A DNA stretch of 64,000 bases from Bacteroidales bacterium WCE2004 (lineage in GTDB: Bacteria; Bacteroidota; Bacteroidia; Bacteroidales; UBA932): the NCBI GenBank assembly GCA_900167895.1, contig FUZR01000002.1, positions 682,001 to 746,000 on the forward strand, in the 5' to 3' direction. The notes under the pieces were generated by a model. It was not told where the DNA came from and did not search any database. It worked only from the letters and a program-made list of their open reading frames with translations. A program made the translations under genes and the position numbers. Below, piece by piece: positions 9,038 to 18,634 of the stretch; the first letter of the stretch is position 1; every line of letters starts with the position of its first letter.

Positions 9038-10831
9038 ATGAAAAAGAATATCATTTTGGGATTTTCCGCTGCGCTGGCCCTGTTCTCCGTCACTTCGTGC
9101 AACCAGGACCTGCTGAACATCCAGCAGAAAGGTGTCATCGCCTACGAAGATTTCTATCAGACGGATGACGATGCCAAGTCTGCCCTGACCGCCGTCTACG
9201 CTGAATTCATCAACACGTTCAACAACTCCGGCGGCGTCAACAACCCCTCCTGGAACGTGGTTGCCAACGCCTGCGGCGACGAGCTGTACTGGGGTGGCGG
9301 CAAGAAGAACGGCAGTAGCGAAGGTGCCCAGGACATGAACGAGTTCCGCAACACCTACAACAGCACCATCAAGCACATCAAGACCATCTACAAGCAGCTG
9401 TACACCCTGATCTACAAGTGCAACCTCGTCATCGACAACTTCTACGGCGAGAACGGCGAGCTGCTCGGCAATTCCGACACCAAGAAGCAGTGCGTGGCCG
9501 AGGCCCGCGTCATCCGCGCCTGGGCCCACTTCATCCTGGCTTCCTACTGGGGCACCCCGCCCCTCGTGGACCACGTCCTCCCCGGCGACGCCTGCCCGAC
9601 CAACTGCGACCATCAGGTGCTGATGGACTGGGTCATCAAGGAATACAAGGCCGCCATCCCCGACCTGGCTCCGGTCCAGGGCAACAAGAAGACGACCGAC
9701 TCCTACCGGATCAACCCGCTGAACGCCTATGCCCTGCTCGGCAAGGCCCAGGTCTTCAACCAGGACTGGGCCGGCGCCAAGGAGAGCCTCAAGAAGGTCA
9801 TCGATTCCAACTTCTACGCGCTGGTACCCGGCGAGCAGATCGCTGACCTCTTCCACGTGGCCGGCGACGGCTGCTCGGAGAAGGTGCTCGAGATGAACTA
9901 CGTCTACAACGACAGCTTCGGCAAGTACGGCGCCGGCAAGTTCCACTACCAGCGCAACCAGGCCCTGTTCCTCCGTATGTTCAAGGCCTACCCGGATGTC
10001 CTCATCAAGGAAGAGGGCTGGGGCAACAACTGCGCTCCTACCAAGCCGTTCGTCGACGCGATGATGGCCCACGAGCCGAACTCCCTGCGCCGCAAGGCCT
10101 GGTTCGCCTCCTATGAGGAGATGCTGACCGACTACAGCTACACCAACTTCAAGGGCAAGAACGTCGACGCCAAGAGCGACGGCACCCCGATGACCCGCGA
10201 GGAGAAGCTGATGGACCCGAACCGCGGTCTCGACTTCAACAAGTATGACGAGCTCTACGCCAACTACGGCTACTTCTTCATGAAGTTCATGCCCCGCGCC
10301 TGCGACCTCATCCCCAACAACTCCACCGTGACCGAGGAGAACCGCATCGTCATGCGCTACGCGGAAGTCCTCCTCCTCTACGCCGAGGCCTGCGCCCAGA
10401 GCGGCAGCGACCTGGAAGACGGCCTGAAGTACCTCAACAAGGTGGCCGAGCGCGCCGGCGCCCCGACCTACGACGCCTGCACGATGGCCAACGTCAAGCA
10501 GGAGAAGTGGTTCGAGCTGGCCTGGGAAGGCACCCGCTTCCTCGACCTCGTCCGCTGGGGCGACGCCGCCGACAAGCTCGCCTTCCGCAGCAACGACGAG
10601 ACGCCCTACCTCTTCGACGAGTTCTACGTGCACGGCACGAAGGGCAAGGAGATGAGCGGCAAGCCGCACAAGGCCAGGATCATCTTCAAGGACGACGGCT
10701 GGGCAGCGTCCGGCGGCGGCTTCCGCGCCGACAAGCACGGGCTCTACCCCTTCCCGTTCGACGTAATCGAACTGAATCCCTGGGACGAGGAGAAGGGCGT
10801 AGGCCTGAAGCAGAACCCCGGCTGGGAGTAA
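9038..10831 (+). CDS. SusD/RagB-type surface lipoprotein (pair 2)
   Basis: A 597-residue lipoprotein (FSVTSC, Cys21) with SusD signatures: ARVIRAWAHFILASYWGTPP, RYAEVLLLYAEACAQ, KWFELAWEGTRFLDLVRWG and the terminal LKQNPGWE. The first 35 residues (MKKNIILG..., LLNIQQKGVIAYEDFYQTD) match the style of the third SusD (NPQKGVSSQDDFYKSD), again supporting duplication of pairs 2 and 3. Expected location: outer membrane surface, capping the SusC barrel. Confidence 0.93.
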   Translation: MKKNIILGFSAALALFSVTSCNQDLLNIQQKGVIAYEDFYQTDDDAKSALTAVYAEFINTFNNSGGVNNPSWNVVANACGDELYWGGGKKNGSSEGAQDMNEFRNTYNSTIKHIKTIYKQLYTLIYKCNLVIDNFYGENGELLGNSDTKKQCVAEARVIRAWAHFILASYWGTPPLVDHVLPGDACPTNCDHQVLMDWVIKEYKAAIPDLAPVQGNKKTTDSYRINPLNAYALLGKAQVFNQDWAGAKESLKKVIDSNFYALVPGEQIADLFHVAGDGCSEKVLEMNYVYNDSFGKYGAGKFHYQRNQALFLRMFKAYPDVLIKEEGWGNNCAPTKPFVDAMMAHEPNSLRRKAWFASYEEMLTDYSYTNFKGKNVDAKSDGTPMTREEKLMDPNRGLDFNKYDELYANYGYFFMKFMPRACDLIPNNSTVTEENRIVMRYAEVLLLYAEACAQSGSDLEDGLKYLNKVAERAGAPTYDACTMANVKQEKWFELAWEGTRFLDLVRWGDAADKLAFRSNDETPYLFDEFYVHGTKGKEMSGKPHKARIIFKDDGWAASGGGFRADKHGLYPFPFDVIELNPWDEEKGVGLKQNPGWE

Positions 10832-10884
10832 TTCCCCGCGACAGAAACATTCTGTAATATTCCATATACTTCAATTCCTTTCGA

Positions 10885-10919
10885 GAAAGAGCCTCTTCTG
10901 CGGGGCTCTTTCTTTTTTT
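10885..10919 (+). terminator. terminator after SusCD pair 2
   Basis: Stem GAAAGAGCC (10885-10893) with GGCTCTTTC (10904-10912), followed by seven T residues. Confidence 0.88.
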
Positions 10920-11025
10920 CATCAATTCCGTTCAAAAATGATTCACTTATTCGTTAAAGGGACGCATTAATCTGATTTTGAAACTCTTTTATTGATTTTT
11001 GAATGCCGCAAGCGCGCGATTCTCC

Positions 11026-11033
11026 TATTTTTG
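11026..11033 (+). promoter_or_regulatory. -7 box of the third SusC gene
   Basis: TATTTTTG is a perfect TAnnTTTG match 67 bp upstream of the ATG at 11101. The nearest upstream TTTG ends at 11001, a 24-bp gap, slightly longer than the usual spacing. Confidence 0.55.
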
Positions 11034-11100
11034 CCCATAGCAGATGCGACGCTGAAACTATTACCACCAATCCTATAATTAATCCTTAATTAAAACGCAC

Positions 11101-14100
11101 ATGCTAAAACATCTGATGAAGGTGGCAAGTATCGCCATGATACTTCTCACTTCGCTCGGAAGCTTCTCTGCTTCCGCCCAGAACCGAACCATCAGCGGCA
11201 AAGTCGTGGATACCGGAGGAGAACCGGTCATCGGCGCGGCCGTCACCGTGGTCGGCAACTCCCGAATCGGCGCAGCAACGGACCTCAACGGCGCATTCAC
11301 GCTGTCCGTCCCGGCCGGATCCAACATTTCCGTCGAAAGCATCGGTTTCAAGACGCAGGTCTTCGCAATCGGCAACCAGACCCGCTTCGACATCGTCCTC
11401 GAAGAAGACGCTGAGATGCTCGAAGAGACCGTGGTCGTCGGTTACGGCGTGGTCAAGAAGAGCGACCTGACCGGTTCCGTGTCGTCCGTCCGCTCCGAAT
11501 CCCTCCGTAACCAGTCCACCACCGACGCCGCAGCCGCCCTCCAGGGCCGCGCCTCCGGTGTCCGTGTCATCACCAACGGCGCCCCGGGCGAAGGAACCTC
11601 GATCCGCGTCCGCGGTATTTCTTCCCCGAGCTCCGGCCAGGGTCCGCTCTATGTAGTGGACGGCCTCGTGGTAAGCAGCATCCAGTATCTGGACCCGACC
11701 CTGATCGAGTCCATCGAGGTCCTGAAGGACGCCGCCTCCGCCGCCATCTACGGTTCCCAGGCGGGTAACGGCGTCATCCTCGTGACCACGAAGAGCGGCG
11801 CCGAGGGTAAGGCTTCCGTCACCTACACGGGACGGGCCGTCCTCCAGAGCTTCGGCAAGCACCCCATGATGAACCGTGCCGACCTGCTCAGATACCTCAA
11901 CTATGAGTATGCGGACAACCCCGGTTACATCCAGAAAGAGCTCAATGATAAAGACAAAGTAGATCATGACTACCCCGGCGGCGTCATCGACCAGGATTGG
12001 ATCGACGCCTATACGGAGCCGACATGGAGCCAGCAGCACGGCCTCAGCTTCTCCGGCGGCAACAAGAACGGTCACTTCTTCGCCGGCCTCAACTACGCCT
12101 ACAACAACGGTGTCGTCCGTGGCGACAAGGATGTGCACGAGCGCATCTCCGCCCAGATCAACGCTGACTACCAGTTCTTCAAGTGGTTGAAATTCAGATC
12201 CAACACTTCCCTCGAAAGATGGTCTACCCGAAGCGTTTCCCAGCGCAAGTATTCCTCCTCCTTCGAGAGCATGCTCCTCATGGACCCGCTGACGCCGGTC
12301 TACAGGAAGACCCTCGACGATCTGCCCGATGACGACCGGCTTGTCTATGACAAGGTGCAGGCGGGCGATCCCAACTACCCGCCCTACCGCTTCCTCGGCG
12401 ACGAGCACGGATTCTTCGCCAACACCGTATACTCCGATGTGGAAGGCAGCCCGCTCGCCAAACGCGACGGCACCGATTCTTACAACGGCGGCTTCAACGT
12501 CCGGGGCAACATGGCTGTCGACCTGACTCCCATCAAAGGCCTGACCTTCACCTCCCAGTTCGGCTACCACCTCGGCACCGGCGTCGAGCACAGCTACACC
12601 GCCCCGTACTATATCCGCCGCGGTTCGGCAGAGAAATACTCCATCTCCGCCAACTCCAGCCTGTCGTTCAACTACCAGTGGGAGAACTTCGCCAACTATC
12701 TCTTTAAGCTCGGCAAGCACAACTTCACCGCCATGGCCGGTTTCGGCTTCTACCGCCGCACTTCCGACAACGTGCGCAGCAGCTCAGAGGGTCTGGATAT
12801 CCTCAAAGGCTATGAGCCTCCCTATCAGTTCATGGACTCTCTGAAGGACGACGCAGTCGTGGTCGCCAAGAACGCTCCGAGCTCCAGCACGAACATCGCC
12901 TACTATGGCCGACTGATCTGGAACTACGACGACCGCTACAACGTGCAGGTCAACTTCCGTGCGGATGCCTATGACACCGCCACGCTCCCGGCATACGCCC
13001 GCTGGGGTTACTTCCCTTCCTTCTCCGCAGGCTGGACCATCAGCAACGAGCGCTTCTTCAAGGAGAACATCTCCCGCGACGCCATTTCCTACTTGAAATT
13101 CCGCGGCAGCTGGGGACACAACGGTAACATCAAGAACATCCAGGACTCGTACAAATACGCGACCGTCATTTCCCATGGCAACGGTTGGTATCAGTACGGT
13201 GTGGACGAGATCGGCTCCACCTTCGGTTCCTCTCCGAAGCTCGACGGCGGCCTTCCGAACCCGAAACTCCGCTGGGAAGTCTCCGAGCAGCTTGACCTCG
13301 GTATCGTCGCCCGCTTCCTCAACAACCGCCTGACCTTCGAAGGCGCCTACTACAACAAACTGACGAAGGACATGCTCTTCAGGACCAACATCCCGCCCGA
13401 GCTGGGTGCCGGCACCACCACCATCAACGGCGGTCTCGTGCGCAACCGCGGTATGGAATTCGATTTCGGTTGGAAAGACCACATCGGCGACTTCAACTAC
13501 AGCATCAACGCCAACCTTACCTACAACTGGAACAAGGTCCTCAAGTGGACCGGGCGCGAGGAGGACAACCCCGCCAGCGGTACCAACTTCCGCGTCCGTA
13601 CGGCTAAAGAAGAGGGCTACCCGCTCCACTATATCCTGGGCTTCGTCTATGGCGGCATCGCCGAAGAGATCATCTATGCCAAAGACCGGGAGGGCAAGTT
13701 CCTCGTGGACGACAAGGGCGAGAAGATTATCCTGTTCTACCCGGATGACCCCATCTTCCAGGATACGAACTACGACGGCAAGATCACTGACAACGATATG
13801 ACCTTCATCGGTCAGGGTTACGCTCCGTTGACCTACGGTATCACGATCAACTGCAGCTGGAAGGGCCTCGACTTCACCATGGTCGGTTCCGGCGCCGGCG
13901 GAAACCTCGTCATGCCGGTCCTCCACCGCACCGGTATCAAGAACTCCATGAAGGTCTACCTGGACAACGCCCGCACGCCGGAGAACCCCAACGGCTACAT
14001 GCCGCACCCGGTCAAGACGGAAGCTGCCGACCACCCGTTCTGGTCCTCCTCGGGCAACCTCTTCAAGGGCGATTTCTTCCGCATCAAGCAGCTGCAGCTC

Positions 14101-14310
14101 GGTTACACCCTGCCTTCCAACCTGACGAAGAAGGCGGCGATCAGCAGCCTCCGCTTCTACGTGTCGCTCGACGACTTCTTCACCATCACCAGCTATCCGG
14201 GTCTCGACCCCGAAACGGCCTCTGTCAACAACAGCTCCGGCGCCGGTATCGACTGGGGTTCCTACCCGACGATGCAGAAGATGATCCTGGGTATCAACCT
14301 TACCTTCTAA
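11101..14310 (+). CDS. SusC/RagA-type TonB-linked outer membrane transporter (pair 3)
   Basis: This 1069-residue protein has a signal peptide (cleavage near ASAQ, residue 27), a carboxypeptidase-regulatory-like domain (TISGKVVDTGG, DLNGAFTLSVPAG), EETVVVGYG at 108-116, a plug with SIEVLKDAASAAIYG and a barrel ending INLTF. It is similar to the second SusC along the N-terminal third and at motifs such as ANYKLKTYFETGYPVWYL versus RVRTAKEEGYPLHYIL. The barrel contains a DTNYDGKITDND calcium-loop-like stretch. Its SusD partner starts 16 bp downstream. Substrate unknown. Confidence 0.93.
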   Translation: MLKHLMKVASIAMILLTSLGSFSASAQNRTISGKVVDTGGEPVIGAAVTVVGNSRIGAATDLNGAFTLSVPAGSNISVESIGFKTQVFAIGNQTRFDIVLEEDAEMLEETVVVGYGVVKKSDLTGSVSSVRSESLRNQSTTDAAAALQGRASGVRVITNGAPGEGTSIRVRGISSPSSGQGPLYVVDGLVVSSIQYLDPTLIESIEVLKDAASAAIYGSQAGNGVILVTTKSGAEGKASVTYTGRAVLQSFGKHPMMNRADLLRYLNYEYADNPGYIQKELNDKDKVDHDYPGGVIDQDWIDAYTEPTWSQQHGLSFSGGNKNGHFFAGLNYAYNNGVVRGDKDVHERISAQINADYQFFKWLKFRSNTSLERWSTRSVSQRKYSSSFESMLLMDPLTPVYRKTLDDLPDDDRLVYDKVQAGDPNYPPYRFLGDEHGFFANTVYSDVEGSPLAKRDGTDSYNGGFNVRGNMAVDLTPIKGLTFTSQFGYHLGTGVEHSYTAPYYIRRGSAEKYSISANSSLSFNYQWENFANYLFKLGKHNFTAMAGFGFYRRTSDNVRSSSEGLDILKGYEPPYQFMDSLKDDAVVVAKNAPSSSTNIAYYGRLIWNYDDRYNVQVNFRADAYDTATLPAYARWGYFPSFSAGWTISNERFFKENISRDAISYLKFRGSWGHNGNIKNIQDSYKYATVISHGNGWYQYGVDEIGSTFGSSPKLDGGLPNPKLRWEVSEQLDLGIVARFLNNRLTFEGAYYNKLTKDMLFRTNIPPELGAGTTTINGGLVRNRGMEFDFGWKDHIGDFNYSINANLTYNWNKVLKWTGREEDNPASGTNFRVRTAKEEGYPLHYILGFVYGGIAEEIIYAKDREGKFLVDDKGEKIILFYPDDPIFQDTNYDGKITDNDMTFIGQGYAPLTYGITINCSWKGLDFTMVGSGAGGNLVMPVLHRTGIKNSMKVYLDNARTPENPNGYMPHPVKTEAADHPFWSSSGNLFKGDFFRIKQLQLGYTLPSNLTKKAAISSLRFYVSLDDFFTITSYPGLDPETASVNNSSGAGIDWGSYPTMQKMILGINLTF

Positions 14311-14326
14311 CCCAATGTACCACACA

Positions 14327-16123
14327 ATGAAAAAGATTCTTATCCCCATACTTTTCTGCGCCGCGCTATTTGCAGTTTCCTGCTCGCAGGCGCTTGAGAA
14401 TCCCCAGAAGGGTGTCTCCAGCCAGGACGACTTCTACAAGTCCGACGCTGACGCCAAGGCTGCGCGGGCGGACATGTATGTCAACTTCGTTGGCAGCGTG
14501 GCAGGCACGGCCGGTATCTACAATCCGGAACTGATGATCCTCAACTATTCGGCCGACGACATCCTCGCCGCCGGCGGCAACAGCGAAGACCACGGCGACT
14601 TCCGTATCTTCTGCGAATTCCGCTACGACGCCGCGGCGGGTGCGCTCAAGAATTTCTACAACAACTACGTCACGGCCATCTTCCACGCCAACCTGATCAT
14701 CTCCAACTTCACCACCCAGAACCGCAATGGAACCGTGCCCAAGTGGACCAGCAAGTTCACGGAGCAGTGCGTGGCCGAAGCCCGCGTGATGCGCGCCTAC
14801 TGCCACCTGATGATGGCCCTCTCCTGGAACTGCCCGAACATCGTCGACCGCCTGCTGGAGGCCGATGAGCTTCCCCGCCAGGCGACCAGCCAGTCCGAGG
14901 TGCTCGAATGGGTCATCGAAGAGTGCGAGAAGGCTATTGAGTGCGACCGGCTGCCCATCCGCGAGGACATCTCCGACAAGAACAGCACCGCCATCATGAC
15001 CCGCGGTTTCGCCCAGTTCGTGGCCGGCAAGGCCGCCGTGTTCAACAACGACATGGCCACCGCCCGCAAGTATCTCGGCGCCCTGATCAGCGAAGGCAAG
15101 TACAAGCTGGTCAAGCCCGAAGATTTCTGGACCAACTTCCACCGCGCCGGCGACGGCAACGAGGAGACCATCTTCGAGCCGAACTTCATCGAGGACCCTG
15201 CCTTCACGAGCAGCGGTTTCACCGCCATGATCCGCGGCCGTTGGATGGTTGCCAACACCCTCTGCTGGCGTACGAGCAACCTCGCCTCCATGCCGACCGT
15301 CTGCGAGAAGATCTCCACTTCCGGCGGTGGCTGGAACGGTGGCGCCGTCCAGGAAGACTTCGCCAAGAAGTTCGTCGAGCATGACGGCAATTCCCCGCGC
15401 CGCCGCGCCTGCTTCCTCACCGAGGAGGAATTCCTCTATGAGATGGACTGGAGCGGTTCCACCGTCAACAACGGCACGCCTGCCGAGAAGGAAGCCGATC
15501 CCAAACGCGGCATCAGCAGCTCCAACGGCATCTACAGCCACGGACCGTACTTCGAGTGGAAGCACATGGTCTACCACTTCGTGCCGAAGATCCTCGCCGG
15601 TGACAAGGAGTATCCCGCCGACAACATCAACGACCTGGGTTCCAACTCCAACCAGACCAACTTCGGTGTTGCCCGCTATGCTGAGGCCCTCCTGCTCTAC
15701 GCCGAGGCCTGCATCGGTTCCGCCGACGAGCAGAAAGGCCTGGACGCCCTCCACGAGGTCCAGGTGCGCTCCGGCTCCGGCAAGATCAGCGACAAGCTCA
15801 CCTTCGACGACGTGATGGAGGAGAAGCAGTATGAGATGTGGTTCGAGAACTGCCGCTTCCACGACCTCGTCCGCTGGAGCAAGACGCATCCCGACAAGGT
15901 CAACCTGGACCAGATCTTCAACAAGTCCGGCATCCATGAGCGCATCCCGACCGTCTACGACGCCTTCTTCACCAAGGGAGAGGCCAAGCACCGCTTCTAC
16001 ACCGAGTACACCAAGGCGCACTACAACAACTTCCAGGTCGGTCTGCACGAATACTTCCCGTTCCCGCGCGACATCATGGGCGCGAATCCGAACCTCAAGA
16101 ATGTTTTGGGCTGGGCTGAGTAA
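14327..16123 (+). CDS. SusD/RagB-type surface lipoprotein (pair 3)
   Basis: Starting at ATG 14327 (MKKILIPILF), the 598-residue protein has a lipobox FAVSC with Cys19. SusD signatures include EARVMRAYCHLMMALSWNCP, ARYAEALLLYAEACIG and QYEMWFENCRFHDLVRWS. A frame-compatible ATG four codons upstream (14315) is less likely because it adds a polar MYHT in front of the signal. It forms an operon with the SusC 16 bp upstream and ends the three-pair locus. Confidence 0.92.
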   Translation: MKKILIPILFCAALFAVSCSQALENPQKGVSSQDDFYKSDADAKAARADMYVNFVGSVAGTAGIYNPELMILNYSADDILAAGGNSEDHGDFRIFCEFRYDAAAGALKNFYNNYVTAIFHANLIISNFTTQNRNGTVPKWTSKFTEQCVAEARVMRAYCHLMMALSWNCPNIVDRLLEADELPRQATSQSEVLEWVIEECEKAIECDRLPIREDISDKNSTAIMTRGFAQFVAGKAAVFNNDMATARKYLGALISEGKYKLVKPEDFWTNFHRAGDGNEETIFEPNFIEDPAFTSSGFTAMIRGRWMVANTLCWRTSNLASMPTVCEKISTSGGGWNGGAVQEDFAKKFVEHDGNSPRRRACFLTEEEFLYEMDWSGSTVNNGTPAEKEADPKRGISSSNGIYSHGPYFEWKHMVYHFVPKILAGDKEYPADNINDLGSNSNQTNFGVARYAEALLLYAEACIGSADEQKGLDALHEVQVRSGSGKISDKLTFDDVMEEKQYEMWFENCRFHDLVRWSKTHPDKVNLDQIFNKSGIHERIPTVYDAFFTKGEAKHRFYTEYTKAHYNNFQVGLHEYFPFPRDIMGANPNLKNVLGWAE

Positions 16124-16188
16124 GACCTGCATCCGAAACGATACAAGCCGATTGTTCGCTTAAATACGAATGATTTTGATTAGTGGGT

Positions 16189-16219
16189 GGGAGGCGCCGT
16201 GAGGGCGCCTCCCTTTTTT
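16189..16219 (+). terminator. terminator after SusCD pair 3
   Basis: Stem GGGAGGCGCC (16189-16198) with GGCGCCTCCC (16204-16213), followed by six T residues. Confidence 0.88.
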
Positions 16220-16248
16220 GTGTCTGTCCGGGAAAATAACGGGAAATC

Positions 16249-17667
16249 CTAGCGGGCTTCGAGCGCCTGCATGTAGTAATACCAGTAGGTATTCCTGTAC
16301 TTGCCGGGGGCGCGGCCGAAACGGTTCATCCGGTCCACGGTGGCGGCGTCCACCCCGTAGCGGGCAAGTTCCGCCTCCGACAGCCGGTCATGCTGGCTGA
16401 GCCAGATCAGGACGGCTTCGTGGTAGATGCGCGCCGGGATCATGTCCGGCGCGTAGTCCTGCATGAATTCTTCGAGGTCATAGCGCAGCAGGTCGAAGCA
16501 GAGCAGGTAGTTGCGCGCGACCCGGTTGGAGGGGTTGACCTCCAGCAGCGACAGCAGGACGGAGCGGGGCACGTCCGAATGGTGGACGAAGTCCGTCCGG
16601 ACCAGGTTCGCCCGGGCGGCGTCCAGCTCCGCGCGCGTGGCGGCGTCCTGGCGACCGGGCATCATGCTGCGGGCCCATTTGCCATAGAAGAGCGTCTTGC
16701 TGAGCAGGTCGAGGTATTTCTGCGCGGCGGCTTCCTCGCCCGAGATCAGGTTCACGCGCGCCAGGCGCACGAGATAGCGCGCGCCGGTGTGCTTTGGCGA
16801 GGCCTGCAGCGACGTGATGGCGCTCTGTTCGGCCACCGTCATGTCCCCGACGTGGAACCACGCCTCGCCGGCCAGGCCGTTGGTGAACACGGTCTGGTCG
16901 CCGGAGACCTGGAAGAGCAGGGTCCAGTGGTGGTCCTGCGAATGGTTGAAGAGGGCTTCGCCCAGGTCGCCCTTCATCGCGTGCGCGAGGTTGTAGCAGT
17001 AGCTCGCCTCCCGCATGTGGAGGTCCTTCCGCGACAGTTTCAGGACCTTGTCCCAATGCTCCCGCGCCGTCTCGTCGTCGAGGCCGATCACGCGGTCGTA
17101 TTCGATCCGCGGCACGCTCCAGGGCTTGCCGTAGTGGTGGTGGAAGGGCGCGCCGAGCGTCCAGACGCCCGCGGCGAGGAGCGCCGCGGCGGCGACGGGC
17201 CGCAGCCAGGCGCGCCGCAGCTGCAGCGCCAGCAGGATGAGGGACAGGTAGGCCAGCATCACGACCGTGTAGCGGGTGATGTAGAGGTTGCCGGTCTCGC
17301 GGAAGAAAGACCAGACATAGAAGGCCGCGGCGATGCCGAGCGAGGGCCAGCGGCCCAGGAATTTGCGGGAGATCTTATAAACGACGGCGCCGATCCCCGT
17401 CAGCAACAGCGCCACGAAGAGCGGACCCGCGACGGGCAGGTGGAAGAACTGCTCCAGGAAGTCGCTGGCCAGGCGCGCCAGCCAGCCGTCTCCCCGGTAG
17501 GTCTGGAAGATATAATCCCAGTCGTAGACGAACAGCGTCATCTGCTCCCGGCGGACCAGATGGTAGGGGTATGCGAATTGGAAAAAGCAGAATGCGGCCA
17601 GGAAAGCCAGGGCGGCCGCCCAACGGCCGGGGAAGGATTCTGTGCGCTTTTTGTTCTGACGTGCCAT
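16249..17667 (-). CDS. polytopic membrane protein with helical-repeat C-terminus (DUF6057-like)
   Basis: From ATG 17667 the protein has 472 residues. The first 170 contain about five hydrophobic segments (for example AAALAFLAAFCFFQFAYPY and VVMLAYLSLILLALQL). The remainder is soluble and helix-rich (EHWDKVLKLSRKDLHMREASYCYNLAHAMKGD), like tetratricopeptide folds. I recall this arrangement from an uncharacterised Bacteroidales family (DUF6057); the function is unknown. In-frame codons upstream of 17667 are open to 17841 but run through the neighbouring divergent gene and do not look like protein. A 52-bp region separates it from the divergent hydrolase gene and should hold both promoters. Confidence 0.75.
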   Translation of the reverse strand: MARQNKKRTESFPGRWAAALAFLAAFCFFQFAYPYHLVRREQMTLFVYDWDYIFQTYRGDGWLARLASDFLEQFFHLPVAGPLFVALLLTGIGAVVYKISRKFLGRWPSLGIAAAFYVWSFFRETGNLYITRYTVVMLAYLSLILLALQLRRAWLRPVAAAALLAAGVWTLGAPFHHHYGKPWSVPRIEYDRVIGLDDETAREHWDKVLKLSRKDLHMREASYCYNLAHAMKGDLGEALFNHSQDHHWTLLFQVSGDQTVFTNGLAGEAWFHVGDMTVAEQSAITSLQASPKHTGARYLVRLARVNLISGEEAAAQKYLDLLSKTLFYGKWARSMMPGRQDAATRAELDAARANLVRTDFVHHSDVPRSVLLSLLEVNPSNRVARNYLLCFDLLRYDLEEFMQDYAPDMIPARIYHEAVLIWLSQHDRLSEAELARYGVDAATVDRMNRFGRAPGKYRNTYWYYYMQALEAR

Positions 17668-17719
17668 ATCGTTATGCGTAATACAAATATGCGAAAAAAT
17701 ATCGTATATTCGCGATACT

Positions 17720-18634
17720 ATGATGAAAGCGATGACCCTTCCCGCATCGGCCGACGGCCTGTCGCTCGCGATGCTTGTCAGCGTCCCGGAACAAGCGCCC
17801 CGGGGCATCGTCCAGCTCGTGCACGGGATGTGCGAGCACAAGGAGCGCTATATTCCCTTCATGGAATGGCTGACGGCCCACGGCTACGTCTGCGTCATCC
17901 ACGACCAGCGCGGCCACGGCGCGTCCGTCAGGAGCGCCGACGACCTCGGCTACCTCTACGACGGCGGCTGGCAGGCGCTGGTGGAGGACGTCCGCGTGGT
18001 GTCCGACTGGATCCGGGAGCAGTGGCCCGGGCTGGACTATACGCTCTTCGGCCACAGTATGGGCTCGATGGTCGTCCGCTCGTTCGCCAAGCGCTACGAC
18101 GACCGGCTGGACCGCCTCTTCGTGTGCGGCTGCCCGGCCGACAATCCCGCCAAGGGCGCCGGCAGGGCGCTGGCATGGCTGTTCGGCCTGCTGCGCGGCT
18201 GGCACTATCGCCCCAAGTTGCTGCAGATGATGTCTTTCGGCACGTTCAACAAGCCTTTCGCGCACGAGGGCTGGCCCGCCGCATGGGTCTGCTCGGACCC
18301 CGCCACGCTGGAGGCCTACCACAACGACCCGCTCTGCGCCTACCGCTTCACGGCCAACGGTTTCTACGGCCTGCTGGGCCTGATGCAGGACTGCTATTCC
18401 GCCAAGGGCTGGAAGGTATCCCGCCCGCAGCTGCCGGTGCACTTCATCTCGGGCGCCGAAGATCCCTGCCGGACCTCCGACGCCGCCCTCGGCAAGGCCG
18501 TGACGCTGATGCGCCGGATCGGCTACGCCAATGCCGACCTGACGCTCTATCCGCACATGCGGCACGAAATCCTCAACGAGACCGACCGCCAGCAGGTCTG
18601 GCACGACATCCTGGCCCAAATCGAACAGCGATGA
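17720..18634 (+). CDS. alpha/beta hydrolase of the monoacylglycerol lipase / serine aminopeptidase S33 type
   Basis: A 304-residue cytoplasmic-looking protein with the oxyanion motif VQLVHGMCEHKERY (about 31-44), DQRGHGAS and the nucleophile elbow GHSMGS (Ser113). A candidate acid lies in HFISGAEDPC and the catalytic His in YPHMRHEILNE. This order fits monoglyceride lipase-like carboxylester hydrolases. Its stop codon overlaps the tadA start (ATGA), so the two genes are cotranscribed and translationally coupled. The actual ester substrate cannot be deduced. Confidence 0.88.
   Translation: MMKAMTLPASADGLSLAMLVSVPEQAPRGIVQLVHGMCEHKERYIPFMEWLTAHGYVCVIHDQRGHGASVRSADDLGYLYDGGWQALVEDVRVVSDWIREQWPGLDYTLFGHSMGSMVVRSFAKRYDDRLDRLFVCGCPADNPAKGAGRALAWLFGLLRGWHYRPKLLQMMSFGTFNKPFAHEGWPAAWVCSDPATLEAYHNDPLCAYRFTANGFYGLLGLMQDCYSAKGWKVSRPQLPVHFISGAEDPCRTSDAALGKAVTLMRRIGYANADLTLYPHMRHEILNETDRQQVWHDILAQIEQR

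Noticed and set aside
5936..10738. A 1600-codon open frame antisense to SusCD pair 2
   Set aside because: It covers both SusC and SusD on the other strand and reads as a Val/Gly/Glu-rich shadow, with no recognisable motif.
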